Notes under the pieces: generated by a model | Told to the model about the DNA's origin: nothing | What the model saw: the letters and a program-made list of their open reading frames with translations, nothing else | Database searches by the model: none | Translations under genes and position numbers: made by a program | Part shown: positions 1 through 9,904 of the stretch, in pieces | How positions within the stretch are numbered: position 1 is the stretch's first letter | Layout: every line of letters begins with the position of its first letter | Source: Collodictyon triciliatum | Taxonomy: Eukaryota > CRuMs | NCBI GenBank assembly: GCA_043381765.1 | Contig: JBHJMP010001083.1 | Span: 1 to 24,472 of the forward strand | DNA: 24,472 nt | Reading direction: 5' to 3'

Positions 1-1
1 G

Positions 2-385
2 CGCATCTCCAAACCCCGAAAGAAATCCCCCCTTAAACTACCCATTCAGACTGACGTGAATATGGTTAACATAGGAGGCCTCAAGGCAGTCTTCGTTACT
101 TATCCGAAAGGATACTCCAAAGCGAAGGCAACACAAGAACCAGCGCCCACCAAAGATAGTCCATTTATCCTGCTCCAGCCCGTCGCACCGAGAACCAAGG
201 AGCAACAGCAAACAGCACAAGTCGAATCCAAGCTTGGAACTTCACACACCAAAGACAGTCCGAGCAAGCAGGAGCGTATGTTTCTAAAACCAAAGATGCG
301 TATCCATACTCCGGTTAAGCAAAGTCCACTGCCGGCTACGCATGGCTCCCGAAACCAGGGGATGGTCAAGCGCCACCTCCGATAA
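2..385 (+). CDS. Probable 3' coding exon of a left-truncated gene, disordered Lys/Pro/Ser/Gln-rich protein
   Basis: The frame is open from the left edge of the window to a TAA at 383-385, giving about 127 residues with no recognisable domain. Its composition (K, P, S, Q, T rich, with the motif TKDSP twice, from about 150 and 250) and its higher GC content than neighbouring DNA look like a genuine disordered protein tail. Just past a GGGG run (358-361) the next frame is open and continues for about 45 codons to a TGA at 486-488, through a stretch with QTTMYRFL followed by a basic cluster KKRK. The true end could therefore lie at 488, if an indel or an unseen splice joins the two frames. If real, the gene converges with the minus-strand oxidoreductase gene to the right. 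An antisense frame also spans the block, so strand assignment is only a preference. Function unknown. Confidence 0.35.
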   Translation, partial: RISKPRKKSPLKLPIQTDVNMVNIGGLKAVFVTYPKGYSKAKATQEPAPTKDSPFILLQPVAPRTKEQQQTAQVESKLGTSHTKDSPSKQERMFLKPKMRIHTPVKQSPLPATHGSRNQGMVKRHLR

Positions 386-488
386 TACCAGACAAACAAC
401 GATGTATCGCTTTTTGTCTGAGACACCCAGCAAGAAACGCAAGGAAAGTGACCCGTTGTCCCCTCAAAAGACTCATCCTGTGGAATGA

Positions 489-1305
489 AATAGGATGTAA
501 ACCCTGTCTGAGATGGATGGTTGAAAGGACTCGCCGGAATCGATTTGATAAGAAACTGCCATGTGCGTACTTTAATCGACCCGACAACTTTATCCGCTCT
601 TCTGTCAGTCTCTAACACAACCAGAAATCGCGTTGGAGCTGATTCACCTCGGGTAGAATAGTTTGCGTGTGAGAACAACTTTCTCTCCTTTCTATCTTCT
701 TTCTCTTTCTTTTTCCACCCAAAACACAAAAACTCCAACCCCACAAACTGGGGTTTTCTTTTGTCTCGTACACAGCTCATCTTTTTTCTTTCTTCCTCCT
801 TTTTGTATAGATGATATCAACGCCATCACTTCCTTCATGTCGCAAACCTCGAAAAATAAAGAGCATTCAATATGTATTCCACGAGCCGTAAATGCGACGG
901 CGACCAAAAACTGCCCATTTTGAAGTCGAAGCTTGACATTGTGTTGGCGTGAAAAATACTGTCAGTATTCACATTTAAAATACGTACCTGTCAGCCTTAA
1001 ACGTGACATAAACTTTGATTTGTGCAGCGCACTTGATTTATTATCTCCTCCATCATCTTACTCTACCATTCCTCTATCTGACTTCCTTTCTTTTTATTTA
1101 CACCGAGAAGTTGAAACATGAGCGAGTCGCACCGGAATAGGCCACGACTAAATCCCTCACCAGAGCACCAGTTCTCGTGAGACGCCAGAGGATTTTTTCA
1201 AGGAAAGGCTTCTTCTAGGGTCTGTTTTACAAAATCGTAATGACGATATGTCACAGTTTCTCCAAGGGAATATACAATATGAAGGGTATTGTTCAATTTA
1301 TTCAT
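489..1305. other. Intergenic stretch, no gene assigned
   Basis: From 489 to about 660 the DNA is still GC-rich and open in several frames (for example plus-strand codons ending in a stop near 615), so a further exon cannot be excluded. From about 665 to 815 it is strongly pyrimidine-rich, with TTTCTTTC and CTTCCTCC type runs. From 815 to 1305 I see no frame with coding character. Confidence 0.4.
1297..1302 (-). terminator. AATAAA polyadenylation signal candidate
   Basis: A minus-strand AATAAA lies four bases past the inferred TAA stop (1306-1308) of the oxidoreductase gene. Such closeness is unusual but supports the gene ending here. AT-rich DNA gives this hexamer by chance fairly often. Confidence 0.35.
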
Positions 1306-3981
1306 TTATGCAAGGGCACGAACCTTTACAAATGTTTTTGCGAAAGATTCCAATAGCGTCTTGAGGAGCTGCAAAGACGCCGTTTCATGTGACGGTGCCA
1401 CAGGAGCAAATCCTATTGTCGAGTCTGAGTCGCGATATGAACTCAGTGCTGACCCTGAAAACGAATCACGGGGAGTCCTATAAAATCGGCACAGTATATC
1501 CGATTAAACCATGAGTACTGCAAAGAAAATGGAAATGAGGGGGAGTTGACATATTGAATCGTGTGTTTAAAGATGAGTACTCTGTTGTTGGTGCTGCTTT
1601 GTTGTAAAGAGAGGACAACGCATGGTAGTCGATATCATTCCCGAAGATATGTTGCATAGCATTCCTGACCACCAAGTTATCCATCAAGAAACATCAATAC
1701 AGAGACTGGATGGTTGGTTTTTGTTTCTATTTTTTACAATTGCTAAAGAACAATCTCATATTTAAGTCTCATAACAAATAAAATTAGCTATTGCTAAAAC
1801 AGGATGTACCTCTTTGCTTGGTCCTCACTTTCTCCGTACAAAATAAACACAGATTCGAGTGCCTTCATGAAGGAGTTTAGTGCGTTTGGTCCATTTGCTT
1901 TTAATATGAGACAGAAATAAGTTAGCTTTACCAAAATATCCGCAGATAATAGTATATAAAATCAGGGTTTATTCTTCAACACGTAGATTATATTTACATA
2001 TGAGGCTTTGGCTGCAGATAGACGTCAAGTCCGAGTCCTTTGTCCATTTGTATGTAGACAGTAGATTACTACTGGTGGGCACTTTTCCAACTTCGGGGGA
2101 CTTTGATGAGTCCAAAGGATTCGACCGGGTTGGGCTCGGCGTGCGAAGAGAAACAGGAGTTGCCATAGGCGTGTTCCTTTGTTGGGAGCAATACAAGTCC
2201 ACAAATTTCATATCCTATTCAACTGTCAAGAACAAGAACGGATGTCGATAGAGACAAACATCATACATATACTCAGGGCTTACATGTGAGGACAAACGAG
2301 GAATACGATAAAGAAATTCATATGTTATTGAGTTAATAAACACATGCTCAAAAAAAGTTTCAGCAAAAAGGTCTTAAAGTCTACGAATCTAAGTTTGATT
2401 TGGATACGATGTTCGTTTTCATCACGTGTACCACATCAAATAACTGCTGCACGCGTTCCTTTGAAAACCCTGGCTGAACTGTGACAAGTAGAGTAGTCTA
2501 TACATATAACATTAAACATCGATTTTCTCGCCAAGAGAATGAAAAAAAAAATGTGCACCACGTGGAGCTATCATCACTATATTTACAGAATAGGACAGAC
2601 TGGATTACTGCAGGGGTATTACCTCAGGGATTCGGCTTTTGATATCACCAGAGACATCTTTTAGTTGAGAAGGAAGGCAAAGCAGAAATACGACTTTGGC
2701 AACTCTCACAAGCTTCTCGCATGATAGGAATGTAAAAAAATGGTGAGGTGCAAACTTGCTGATTTAAATGACGATATTTATAAAAAAATATTATTTTTTA
2801 CGACAGCAAAAACAGAAAAAAGTCATCGTCATCAGATATGCAAAAATTCACTCCTGCATTATCGAATCCGCAGACCACACCGCGACTCGAGTATCTTATC
2901 ATGGCATCTGGCCTCCTTGTGGACACATAGATATGTTTTCCGTTCAACGTACCTAATATTAAAACGCGAACCTGATCATTTTTGCCTTTGTTGTATTCCC
3001 ATTATTATGTAGAAAGCGCACGTAGTGATGCAACCTTTGATTGAAAATGTAATACTTCAAACGGATTATGATATGATTCCTTTTACAAGTTAGATCAAAT
3101 GAATTTAAATACCAGAGTCAAGTAATAAATCCAAAAAGTTCTTTCCTATTTCGCCTGCACCGATTATCCCCACGATAAATTCAGTCGAATCAGGGAATGC
3201 AATACTTTCAGAATCCTGGGAACCACCAAGCGTGCTATCGCCCAAATACAAACCCCCTCGCTGGGAGACAGGTGCCTTCTTTGATATATCGGTCTCAATA
3301 ATGGCCTCATTATCTGTTGGTGTACCTTCTGGAGGAGAATATGTTATGACTTAATATATTCGACTTGAATTCATGGTTTGACATCTTAATCTTGTTTAAT
3401 TACATACACATACATATACACATACATATACACATACATATACACATACATATAAATATAAATATACATATACAGGTCGATAATATGCAATCACCAAGTA
3501 AAGACGACTGTCCACGCCGAGATTTTAGCTCGCAAATCATAAAGATCTTTTGGACGACCCGAAGAAAGTAAAAAAGCTGCAATACAATACACTTTCGGAC
3601 AATAGGCTGAAAGGCCAACGCCGTATTTAAAAAGGGATACCGGAAGTCACCAGCAAGTCGCAAAATCTGCGTGTCCGAGAGCATCGGAAACTCATCTGGG
3701 CAGAAACATACCAAAAGCAATAGAATTAATAACAACAACAACCTCTTTTTATACAATACCGCTCCTCTCCTACTAGCGAGTCCCTACCGCATTTTTTTTT
3801 TTTTTTGCAGTGTTAAATCAAGAACAAAATAAAAAAAAGATTAAAAAAAATAGAAAAAGAGATGTTTTCACGTTGAGAAAAGCAAAGAAAACTCACGCAA
3901 CCACGTCGGGTAATGACCTTTCCACATCTCCAATCCTTTGGAGTCTGTCTTTCGATGCGCAGTTCCCGGACGAGACGACAT
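1306..3981 (-). CDS. NOXRED1: NOXRED1-like NAD(P)-dependent oxidoreductase domain protein, 10 exons
   Basis: Exons, in transcript order: 3981-3897, 3695-3495, 3328-3113, 2952-2852, 2715-2623, 2497-2408, 2214-1998, 1897-1810, 1664-1551, 1477-1306. All phases agree and give about 458 residues (human NOXRED1 is about 360). The Rossmann start is clear near residues 146-167 (VGIIGAGEIGKNFL, a GxGxxG loop). It is followed by the second strand with IYVSTRRPD, the typical NADP-preferring Arg pair, and then VVFLLCLPSQL, a hallmark of the NOXRED1/ProC-like fold. A later exon with NSFMKALESVF matches the C-terminal helical part. The segment of about residues 263-335 is Ser/Pro/Thr-rich and looks like a lineage-specific insertion. 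The start ATG is followed by 28 codons and a strong GTGAGT donor. The first exon, the exon 6 donor (2408 or a few codons earlier) and the last exons are the least certain. By fold it should bind NAD(P)(H); the substrate is unknown even for the animal protein. Confidence 0.72.
3403..3475. repeat. ACATATACACAT-type microsatellite
   Basis: About six copies of a 12-base pattern built from ACATAT and ACACAT, decaying at the right into AAATAT. It lies inside intron 2 (3329-3494) of the oxidoreductase gene, 20 bases from the donor at 3494. Confidence 0.9.
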
Positions 3982-4383
3982 CCTCTCCCGTTTTTCTAAT
4001 ACATTTGTTTCCGATCAGCAACACACCGCGAAGCAGCTCAAAGCCCCGCGCAAGAAAAAGACAGCGGAAGCCAAAGCCCGATCAAATCCCGTCGGGCGCC
4101 GCCTCTCCATCCCACATTAGGTATGTGCACGCAGCATCTCCATTCTTGGCATGAGTGTATTGGTTCTGGAGGAAAAGAATATGAAGAGGAAATGAGGGTG
4201 GGGGCAAAACAATTTGATTAATGGCGGAGTGCATAGGCGAAAAGGCGCAACGGACTGACGAGTCGGTTTGGGCGGACTCGTCAGCTGGGCGGGAAGGAGG
4301 AGTGACGGAAGGCCTCCGGATCCAAACAAGGCAGACATGCAAATCACAGAGACTTTGGCGCCCAACGCAAAGCACGCATGCGT
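3982..4383. other. Intergenic spacer between two minus-strand genes
   Basis: This spacer separates the stop of the tandem PKA regulator gene from the ATG of the NOXRED1-like gene. The part up to about 4380 is GC-rich and open in several frames on both strands, as is the adjacent first exon. No frame shows a recognisable domain. It must hold the 3' UTR of the upstream gene and the promoter of the downstream one. Confidence 0.5.
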
Positions 4384-4795
4384 TTACATGACAGTGCATT
4401 TTTTGCGTCCCTGGGGAGAGTTCGCGCCGCCGTCCTCAGAGTCTTCGATTTTGCCTGTGGATTTGCGACGGAGGCTGATGGACCTTCTGGATTTCTGCTT
4501 GGGGGGCTTGTCTTCTACTCCCGAGCTGCCTGCCTCGGCATTTTCAGAGTCGCTCTTGGCGGGTGTTTCGGGTGACGGCACAGGTGTGCGGGGCGATTCG
4601 GGAGTCTCTGATGCGCTGGTTGACACGATAATTTCATCGGGGGACACTGCGGGCTCCGTTGTCTCTGTGATGGTCGGCTGTGGTGGGCTTGCAGGGCTCT
4701 CGGCAGGGCGTGTGTCTACGGAGAAGGACCCGCTGGATGATTGGCGGCTGAGCATGTCCCGCTCAAGCTCAGCTTCGATGGCCTGTTGTGATGAC

Positions 4796-4828
<33 letters not shown>

Positions 4829-7800
4829 AATAATAATAATAAAACTAAAACTCAAAAAACAACCTTGTAGTGCTCCATGTTACGCTTCATGATAATCTCC
4901 AGTGGACCAAGAATCTCCACGAATTTGTTACGTTCCAGGTATACGCACTCAACCTTGCCATCGGCGATGATGTTTGCTCGGCGAGGGTTGTTTGTAATCA
5001 GCGCCACCTCACCAAAGTAATCGCCTTTGGTGTAGTCCTTGGCTAGGCGGCCCGCTGGTAGTCCAGGTCCCGGGCTCCTTGTGCAAAAGGCCTTACCCTG
5101 TGTTGTGTTAAAGCAGAATTGTTGGAAAGAAAATGAGTGTCAACATGAGAGTTGATAACTAAAGTTTTAACTATGTGATGTAACCAAAGTACTCATGACT
5201 ATTTATAACATAGGAATATTAAAAATACACAAAACATATACAATAATATGAAAAAGCTACTATTAGAGAATGAATAATTCAGCTCTAAATACTAATACAG
5301 TCCTGATGCTAGGGTGATAAGATGAATATAGACAGGGTATTACCTCGAGCAGAATAAAGAAGCGATCTCCTCGTTCCCCTTGAGTGATAATGTATTCGCC
5401 GTTTTGGAATGTTGCTTGAAGAAGCTGGTCTGATAACGCCCTCCGTTCTTCCTTTTTTAGAGAAGCTATGATAACATTTAACAATCAATATTTCGATTAC
5501 AGTGTATATCAAAAGAGAATCAGAGCCGATGTTCTGATTCAAAAATGAGACTGGTGGTTTGTTCCTTAAATTGCGAAGGAAAATTATGGACTATTGTATA
5601 CCTCTTCAGATTTTTCTAGAAAGATATAAAAAAAATTTTAAAAAAAGAAAACGAAAGGGAAATCATCTTACCCAAGATGGGAACTTGGTCCAAAAACGTC
5701 TCATAGACTTTCTTGTAGTGTTGGATGTTTTCGCGGAGAAGGTCCTCACAAGGTCCCAACAAGCGCACAAATACCTCGCTGGCAAGTCGCAACACTCTAC
5801 AGTCACCGTAGGCGATGACGTTGGCCGCGCGAGGCTTGTTAGTCAACAGGGCAATTTCTCCAAAGTAGTCGCCGCGGTATAATCTCTTCAACTCAACAGG
5901 TGCAGCGTTTGCGCCAGGAGTCTTGTAAACCACGGCCTCACCCTTGTTATAAAAACATTGGAGGAGAGGATAAGCATATTACACTGATGATACAAATTCG
6001 GTTTCAAGGTAACGACAAAAAGGAAAAGAAGGCATGCTGCAATAGCAACTTGGTTACGAAAGATGTGGCAAAATATCGACCGTGAGCACTTACAGATTCC
6101 AATATGTAGAATGCGTTTCCTTCTTCTCCTTCACGAATAATATGTTCGCTGTCCTTGAAATTGATTTCCTCCAGGGCATCAGCAACACGGAAACGCTCAA
6201 ACTCGGAGAGAGGGTCTTTCGAAAGTAAATTAAGCTGGTCAAAACTGTTTCCCCCTTTTTTGACGAATCACTTATCCAAAATTTCGAATTTACATGAATG
6301 AGATAAACGCACTCAGGATGGGGACTTGCTCCAGGAATTTCTCGTACATTCTACGCTTCTTGTCGCTGGAATCCATCATAATGTGACGGAAGGAAACAGA
6401 GTCCAGAGCCCATAGCAACCCCGAAGTTGCAGCCTATTTTCACAGCACCCAATAAGGATGAGAGAAGTATAAAGACACAATTTCTCATTTTATTACGTCA
6501 AATGGATATACATGCAAAAATAAATCATACTCGGACAGTGGCTGCGCGGGGACAGTTATACATCAAGGCTAATTCTCCGAATGAGCCACCTGAGGAAACT
6601 TGAACAACCTTTTTAGGCTCGCTTTGTTTATCTTTGGCGACGAAGATGTCAAAGGTTCCATCCTCCACAACATAAAAGTTGTCTCCCTCGTCAACTGACA
6701 CGAATAAGAATATATTAGTATTCCTCCATTTTTTTTTTTTTACATAAAGCTAGCTCACAGAGCTAATAAATGATGGATATAAAACAAAACAAAACAGTGA
6801 AAATAAAGAAATAAAAAAGCTTAATGCGAATAACAGATTGCCAATAAATTAATGCGAAGTTACACACATTGACGAATGACGTCCTCCCCAGGCTGCACGC
6901 GTCTTTCGGCGAAGGCGTCGATGAGTTCCTGCACTTGGTCCGGGTCAAGATGGGAGAAGAGGAAGCTGCTCTTGATAATCTTTCTCAATCGGCCAGTGGC
7001 ATCCTTAGATTTTTCAATTACCTAGAGATAAATGTGATGAAATAATGTTCGGATATTAGTTCCGTGTTAACTTACTTGTCTGAACGGAAATGTAACTTAA
7101 TTTGATCAGAATAATGGTCCTACAATCCACTCAAGTGTGTATAAATATAGGGTATGGTGTTGACATTGAATAGGATTAATTACCCTCTTTTCTTGCTTGG
7201 AAGAGGACTCAGTAGATGGCGCACTGATGGCTGTTCTTCTTTTTCTCTCACGGCCACCGACAGGAGGAGTTACCTGCGCAGGTACAGCAGAATCCTTTGT
7301 TTCAGGATTAGCAGCAGACTCTTGGGCGCGCCTCTCTTGCATTTCTTTCACCAAATGTTCATATGCCTTGTACTGCGACATGTTGCGCATCAAAATGTCC
7401 TCACATGGACCCAGCAGCTCGTTGAATTGGTCACGATTTAGAGTGACACAGGAGAGATTACCCTTGGCAACGATAGATGCCGCTCGAGGTGCGTCAGTCA
7501 ACATGGCCAGTTCACCAAAGTAGTCTCCCTTGGAATATTTCATGACCTCAACTGGGTCTCCACCTGTGGCTGGTGTCTGATAGGCGGATGCATTTCCCTG
7601 AACAACTTCGATATTAAAATGATGTCCCTCCAAGATAAACTCTGTCAGTAGTCTGAAATCGATGTGTGCTATGGGAAGGATTTAGCATTACCATCTCAAC
7701 GATGAAAAACCTATCCCCTCGATCGCCCTGACGAATGACAACATCGTTTTCCTTATACTGCATGGGCTGCAATACCTTGGCTATCTGCTGTCTCTCGAAA

Positions 7801-9904
7801 GATGTCAGGGAGGCTAAGCGTATGTTAAGGAAATATGAGGACAACAAGGCACAAATATGACGCATCTATTTCTAAGGAGAATCCTGCGAATTGGATCTGG
7901 GTGGATTATTTTCTTTTTCATAAAAGAAAAATACGTCGAAAACGTACACAGGAAGGGAACTTGCTCCAGGAAGACCTCAAACATCTTGCGGAAGTGCTTG
8001 ATGTTTTGACGAAGGATATCTTCGCATGGTCCCATCAAGCGAGTGAATACCTCGTTCGATAGGCGGAGGGCCTATTATATGTTTCAAATAAGACATCTAG
8101 GTTGGTGGTTATGAAAGTATCATGGGTCTGACTTTCACAGTCGAAGAGGGCTACGAAAGTACCTTGGCTGGGCCGTTGAAAGCAACTACATTGGCATTTC
8201 GGGGCTTGTCGGTGAGAAGAGCAACCTCGCCAAAGTAGTCGCCAGATTCAAGACGACGAAGCTCGATTGGTTCCTCACCAGCGTGCGGGGTTCTGAAAAT
8301 GGTAGCTTCGCCCTGTGGAATAAGGAAATGATTAGAACGTGCACAAAATTATCCTTGTGGTGTGATATGAAAATATATAATGGGGGAAAACAATGGCTAG
8401 CGAAACAAAGCCAACATCTTCACCATCCTGCACAAAATTGAAAGGAAGAATAAAAATATATATAATAGGGGGAAAAAATAACGATCGTGACAGGCGAGAC
8501 TAAGAAAACAGATCGCACGCACGGCGTCAAGACTGAGAGAGAGAGAAAATGACAGATAAGTACAGTTTGATAGTTTCATACCTCCACCAGAATAAAGAAA
8601 GCGTCTCCAGCTTCTCCTTGGCGAATAATATAATCTCCTTCATCGTAACTGACTTCTTCCAAAGCATCAGCAAGGATGAACTTTTCAAGTTTAGACAGAG
8701 GCTCTGGGATGTTTAAATGAGAAGAGAATACCAAAACCAAACATCATATCAGAGGACCACAGTTAGCAGTATGGTGACAGGTCTCATTCCTTTTTCTTTT
8801 TTCGTTGTTATTATCAAAACTAAAAAGAAAAATAAGCCAATCATGAATTTCAAAATGAAAAAGGGGGTTGACTAAGAAGGACAAAAGACCTAGAATTGAG
8901 ACATTCTCAATGAAGTTCTCGTATAGATTGCGCTTCTCTGTATTCGAGTGAACGAGAATGGTTCTGAAGGTGGTGCGATCGAGAGCCCACACTTTTGAAG
9001 ACTCAGAAGCCTGTATAGGAAGTTTGGGTCATAAGCTCACTCTCAACCCAAGAAACATTTAAACATCGAGGCGACTGGAGCAATTTCATAACCGGAACGA
9101 TTTCTGTGCAACTGTTTCGCACTCATATAAAATCCTAATTCATATAAAAGCGATGTAAGGATTGGTATAATAATTGAAGATGGCATACTCTGACGGTAGC
9201 AGCGCGAGGGCAATTATACATCAAAGCAAGCTCGCCGAAGCTTCTGCCCGGCCCAGCAGTTCCAACCGGATTCCCATGGACGATGAACTCAAAGAGACCA
9301 GTTTCAACGATGTAAAAGTAGTCACCCTGGTCCCCTACGTCCACATCACCGGAGTTAAGCAGCGCTCCAAACAAGAAGCACTCGTATATATATATATAAA
9401 AAGAAAAGAAAAGAAAAGAAAAGAAAAGAAAAGAAAAGAAAAGAAAAGAAAAGAAAAGAAAAGAAAAGAAAAGAAAAGAAAAGAAAAGAAAAGAAAAGAA
9501 AAGAAAAGAAAAGAAAAGAAAAGAAAAGAAAAGAAAAGAAAAAGACAGCTATTCCAAACAAACAATATATGAAATGAAGACAAGCATAGTCCCAGAAACT
9601 GAGGAAGAAGCAGCAAACCTTGCTTGATAAGATCCTCGCCAGGCTTCACCAGCACCTGAACCATGGCGTCGGCAACTTCCTGCAGCTGCTCAGAACTCAG
9701 ATGCGAAAAAACCACGCTCTTTGCGGCAGCCTCGCGGATGTGCTGCGTGGCCTCGGGCGTCTTTGGGATCACCACGCGGGCATTGCTTGTGTTGGACGTC
9801 GATGAAGACTCGGCACTCACGGCCTGGCGTCTGCGGCCCCGCTGCATGTAGCGCTCGGCCTCAGGCGGAGGTAATTCGGCCACGGCTTCGACTTCGGCGT
9901 CCAT
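4384..9904 (-). CDS. Tandem double PKA regulatory subunit: two pseudosubstrates, six cNMP-binding domains, CaaX tail
   Basis: Exons, in transcript order: 9904-9619, 9334-9189, 9010-8890, 8703-8582, 8312-8163, 8071-7948, 7813-7692, 7627-7184, 7021-6868, 6694-6531, 6433-6313, 6215-6094, 5942-5672, 5465-5344, 5097-4864, 4782-4384, about 1033 aa, all phases consistent. Unit 1: RRQA28V pseudosubstrate, then cNMP domains near 62-184, 186-310 and 318-445. Unit 2: RRTA490I, then domains near 523-651, 653-776 and 784-901. Each phosphate-binding cassette keeps the Glu and Arg that hold cyclic nucleotide: FGELAL..CPRAAT, FGEVAL..KPRNAN, FGELAM..APRAAS, FGELAL..CPRAAT, FGEIAL..KPRAAN, FGEVAL..NPRRAN. None has the Thr after PR typical of PKG, so cAMP-type binding is expected. 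Known R subunits inhibit PKA catalytic subunits until cAMP binds; they carry one pseudosubstrate, two such domains and an N-terminal dimerisation domain, which is not seen here. The exon 8 acceptor could be 7639 instead of 7627. A spliced upstream exon joining at 9922 is possible; without splicing, a stop at 9959-9961 makes 9904 the first ATG. Confidence 0.88.
4387..4398 (-). other. C-terminal CaaX box CTVM
   Basis: The last four residues are Cys-Thr-Val-Met just before the TAA, preceded by GRKK. C-a-a-M is the classic protein farnesyltransferase motif, and the basic residues would aid membrane binding. About 20 residues upstream is LRRKS (Ser1009), a consensus PKA phosphorylation site, so attachment could be phospho-tuned. 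Prenylation itself is inferred. Confidence 0.75.
4783..4863 (-). repeat. 81-bp intron built largely of a GAT/AAT trinucleotide repeat
   Basis: The last intron of the PKA regulator gene runs from a GTTGTT donor to an ACAACAG acceptor. Most of it is a (GAT)n then (AAT)n tract on the plus strand at about 4793-4842. Reading through it would meet a TGA four codons in, so retention would truncate the protein before its CaaX tail. Confidence 0.8.
7226..7240 (-). other. Pseudosubstrate 2, RRTAI
   Basis: Residues 487-491 read R-R-T-A-I followed by SAPS, clearly related to the first copy (RRQAV, SAES) and nearly the same as the RRGAI of mammalian RI. It lies in a hydrophilic linker after the third domain and before the helix that opens the fourth, exactly where a second R subunit would begin. 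Confidence 0.85.
9398..9543. repeat. AAAAG pentanucleotide microsatellite, about 29 copies
   Basis: A near-perfect run of AAAAG on the plus strand (CTTTT in the gene's sense), preceded by a short TA repeat. It fills half of intron 1 (9335-9618) of the PKA regulator gene. Frames reading through it are artefacts of the repeat. Confidence 0.95.
9818..9832 (-). other. Pseudosubstrate 1, RRQAV
   Basis: Residues 25-29 read R-R-Q-A-V followed by SAES. This is the type-I PKA regulatory inhibitor pattern R-R-x-A-hydrophobic, in which Ala takes the place of the phosphorylated Ser. It sits between a Pro-rich start and the first cyclic-nucleotide domain, as in ordinary R subunits. Confidence 0.85.

Noticed and set aside
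100-780. Long minus-strand open frame of about 226 codons
   Set aside because: It is Cys/Trp-rich without any recognisable motif and overlaps plus-strand frames with more typical composition. I left the strand question open rather than call it a gene.
3403-3475. CRISPR-like regular repeats
   Set aside because: It is a simple microsatellite in an intron, without unique spacers, in a eukaryotic gene.
4268-4870. Plus-strand 200-codon frame ending in poly-Asp/Asn
   Set aside because: It is antisense to the last exon of the PKA regulator gene plus the GAT repeat of its last intron.
9174-9572. Plus-strand frame with repeated KRKEK and its minus-strand FFSFL counterparts
   Set aside because: They are translations of the AAAAG microsatellite and of antisense exon DNA.
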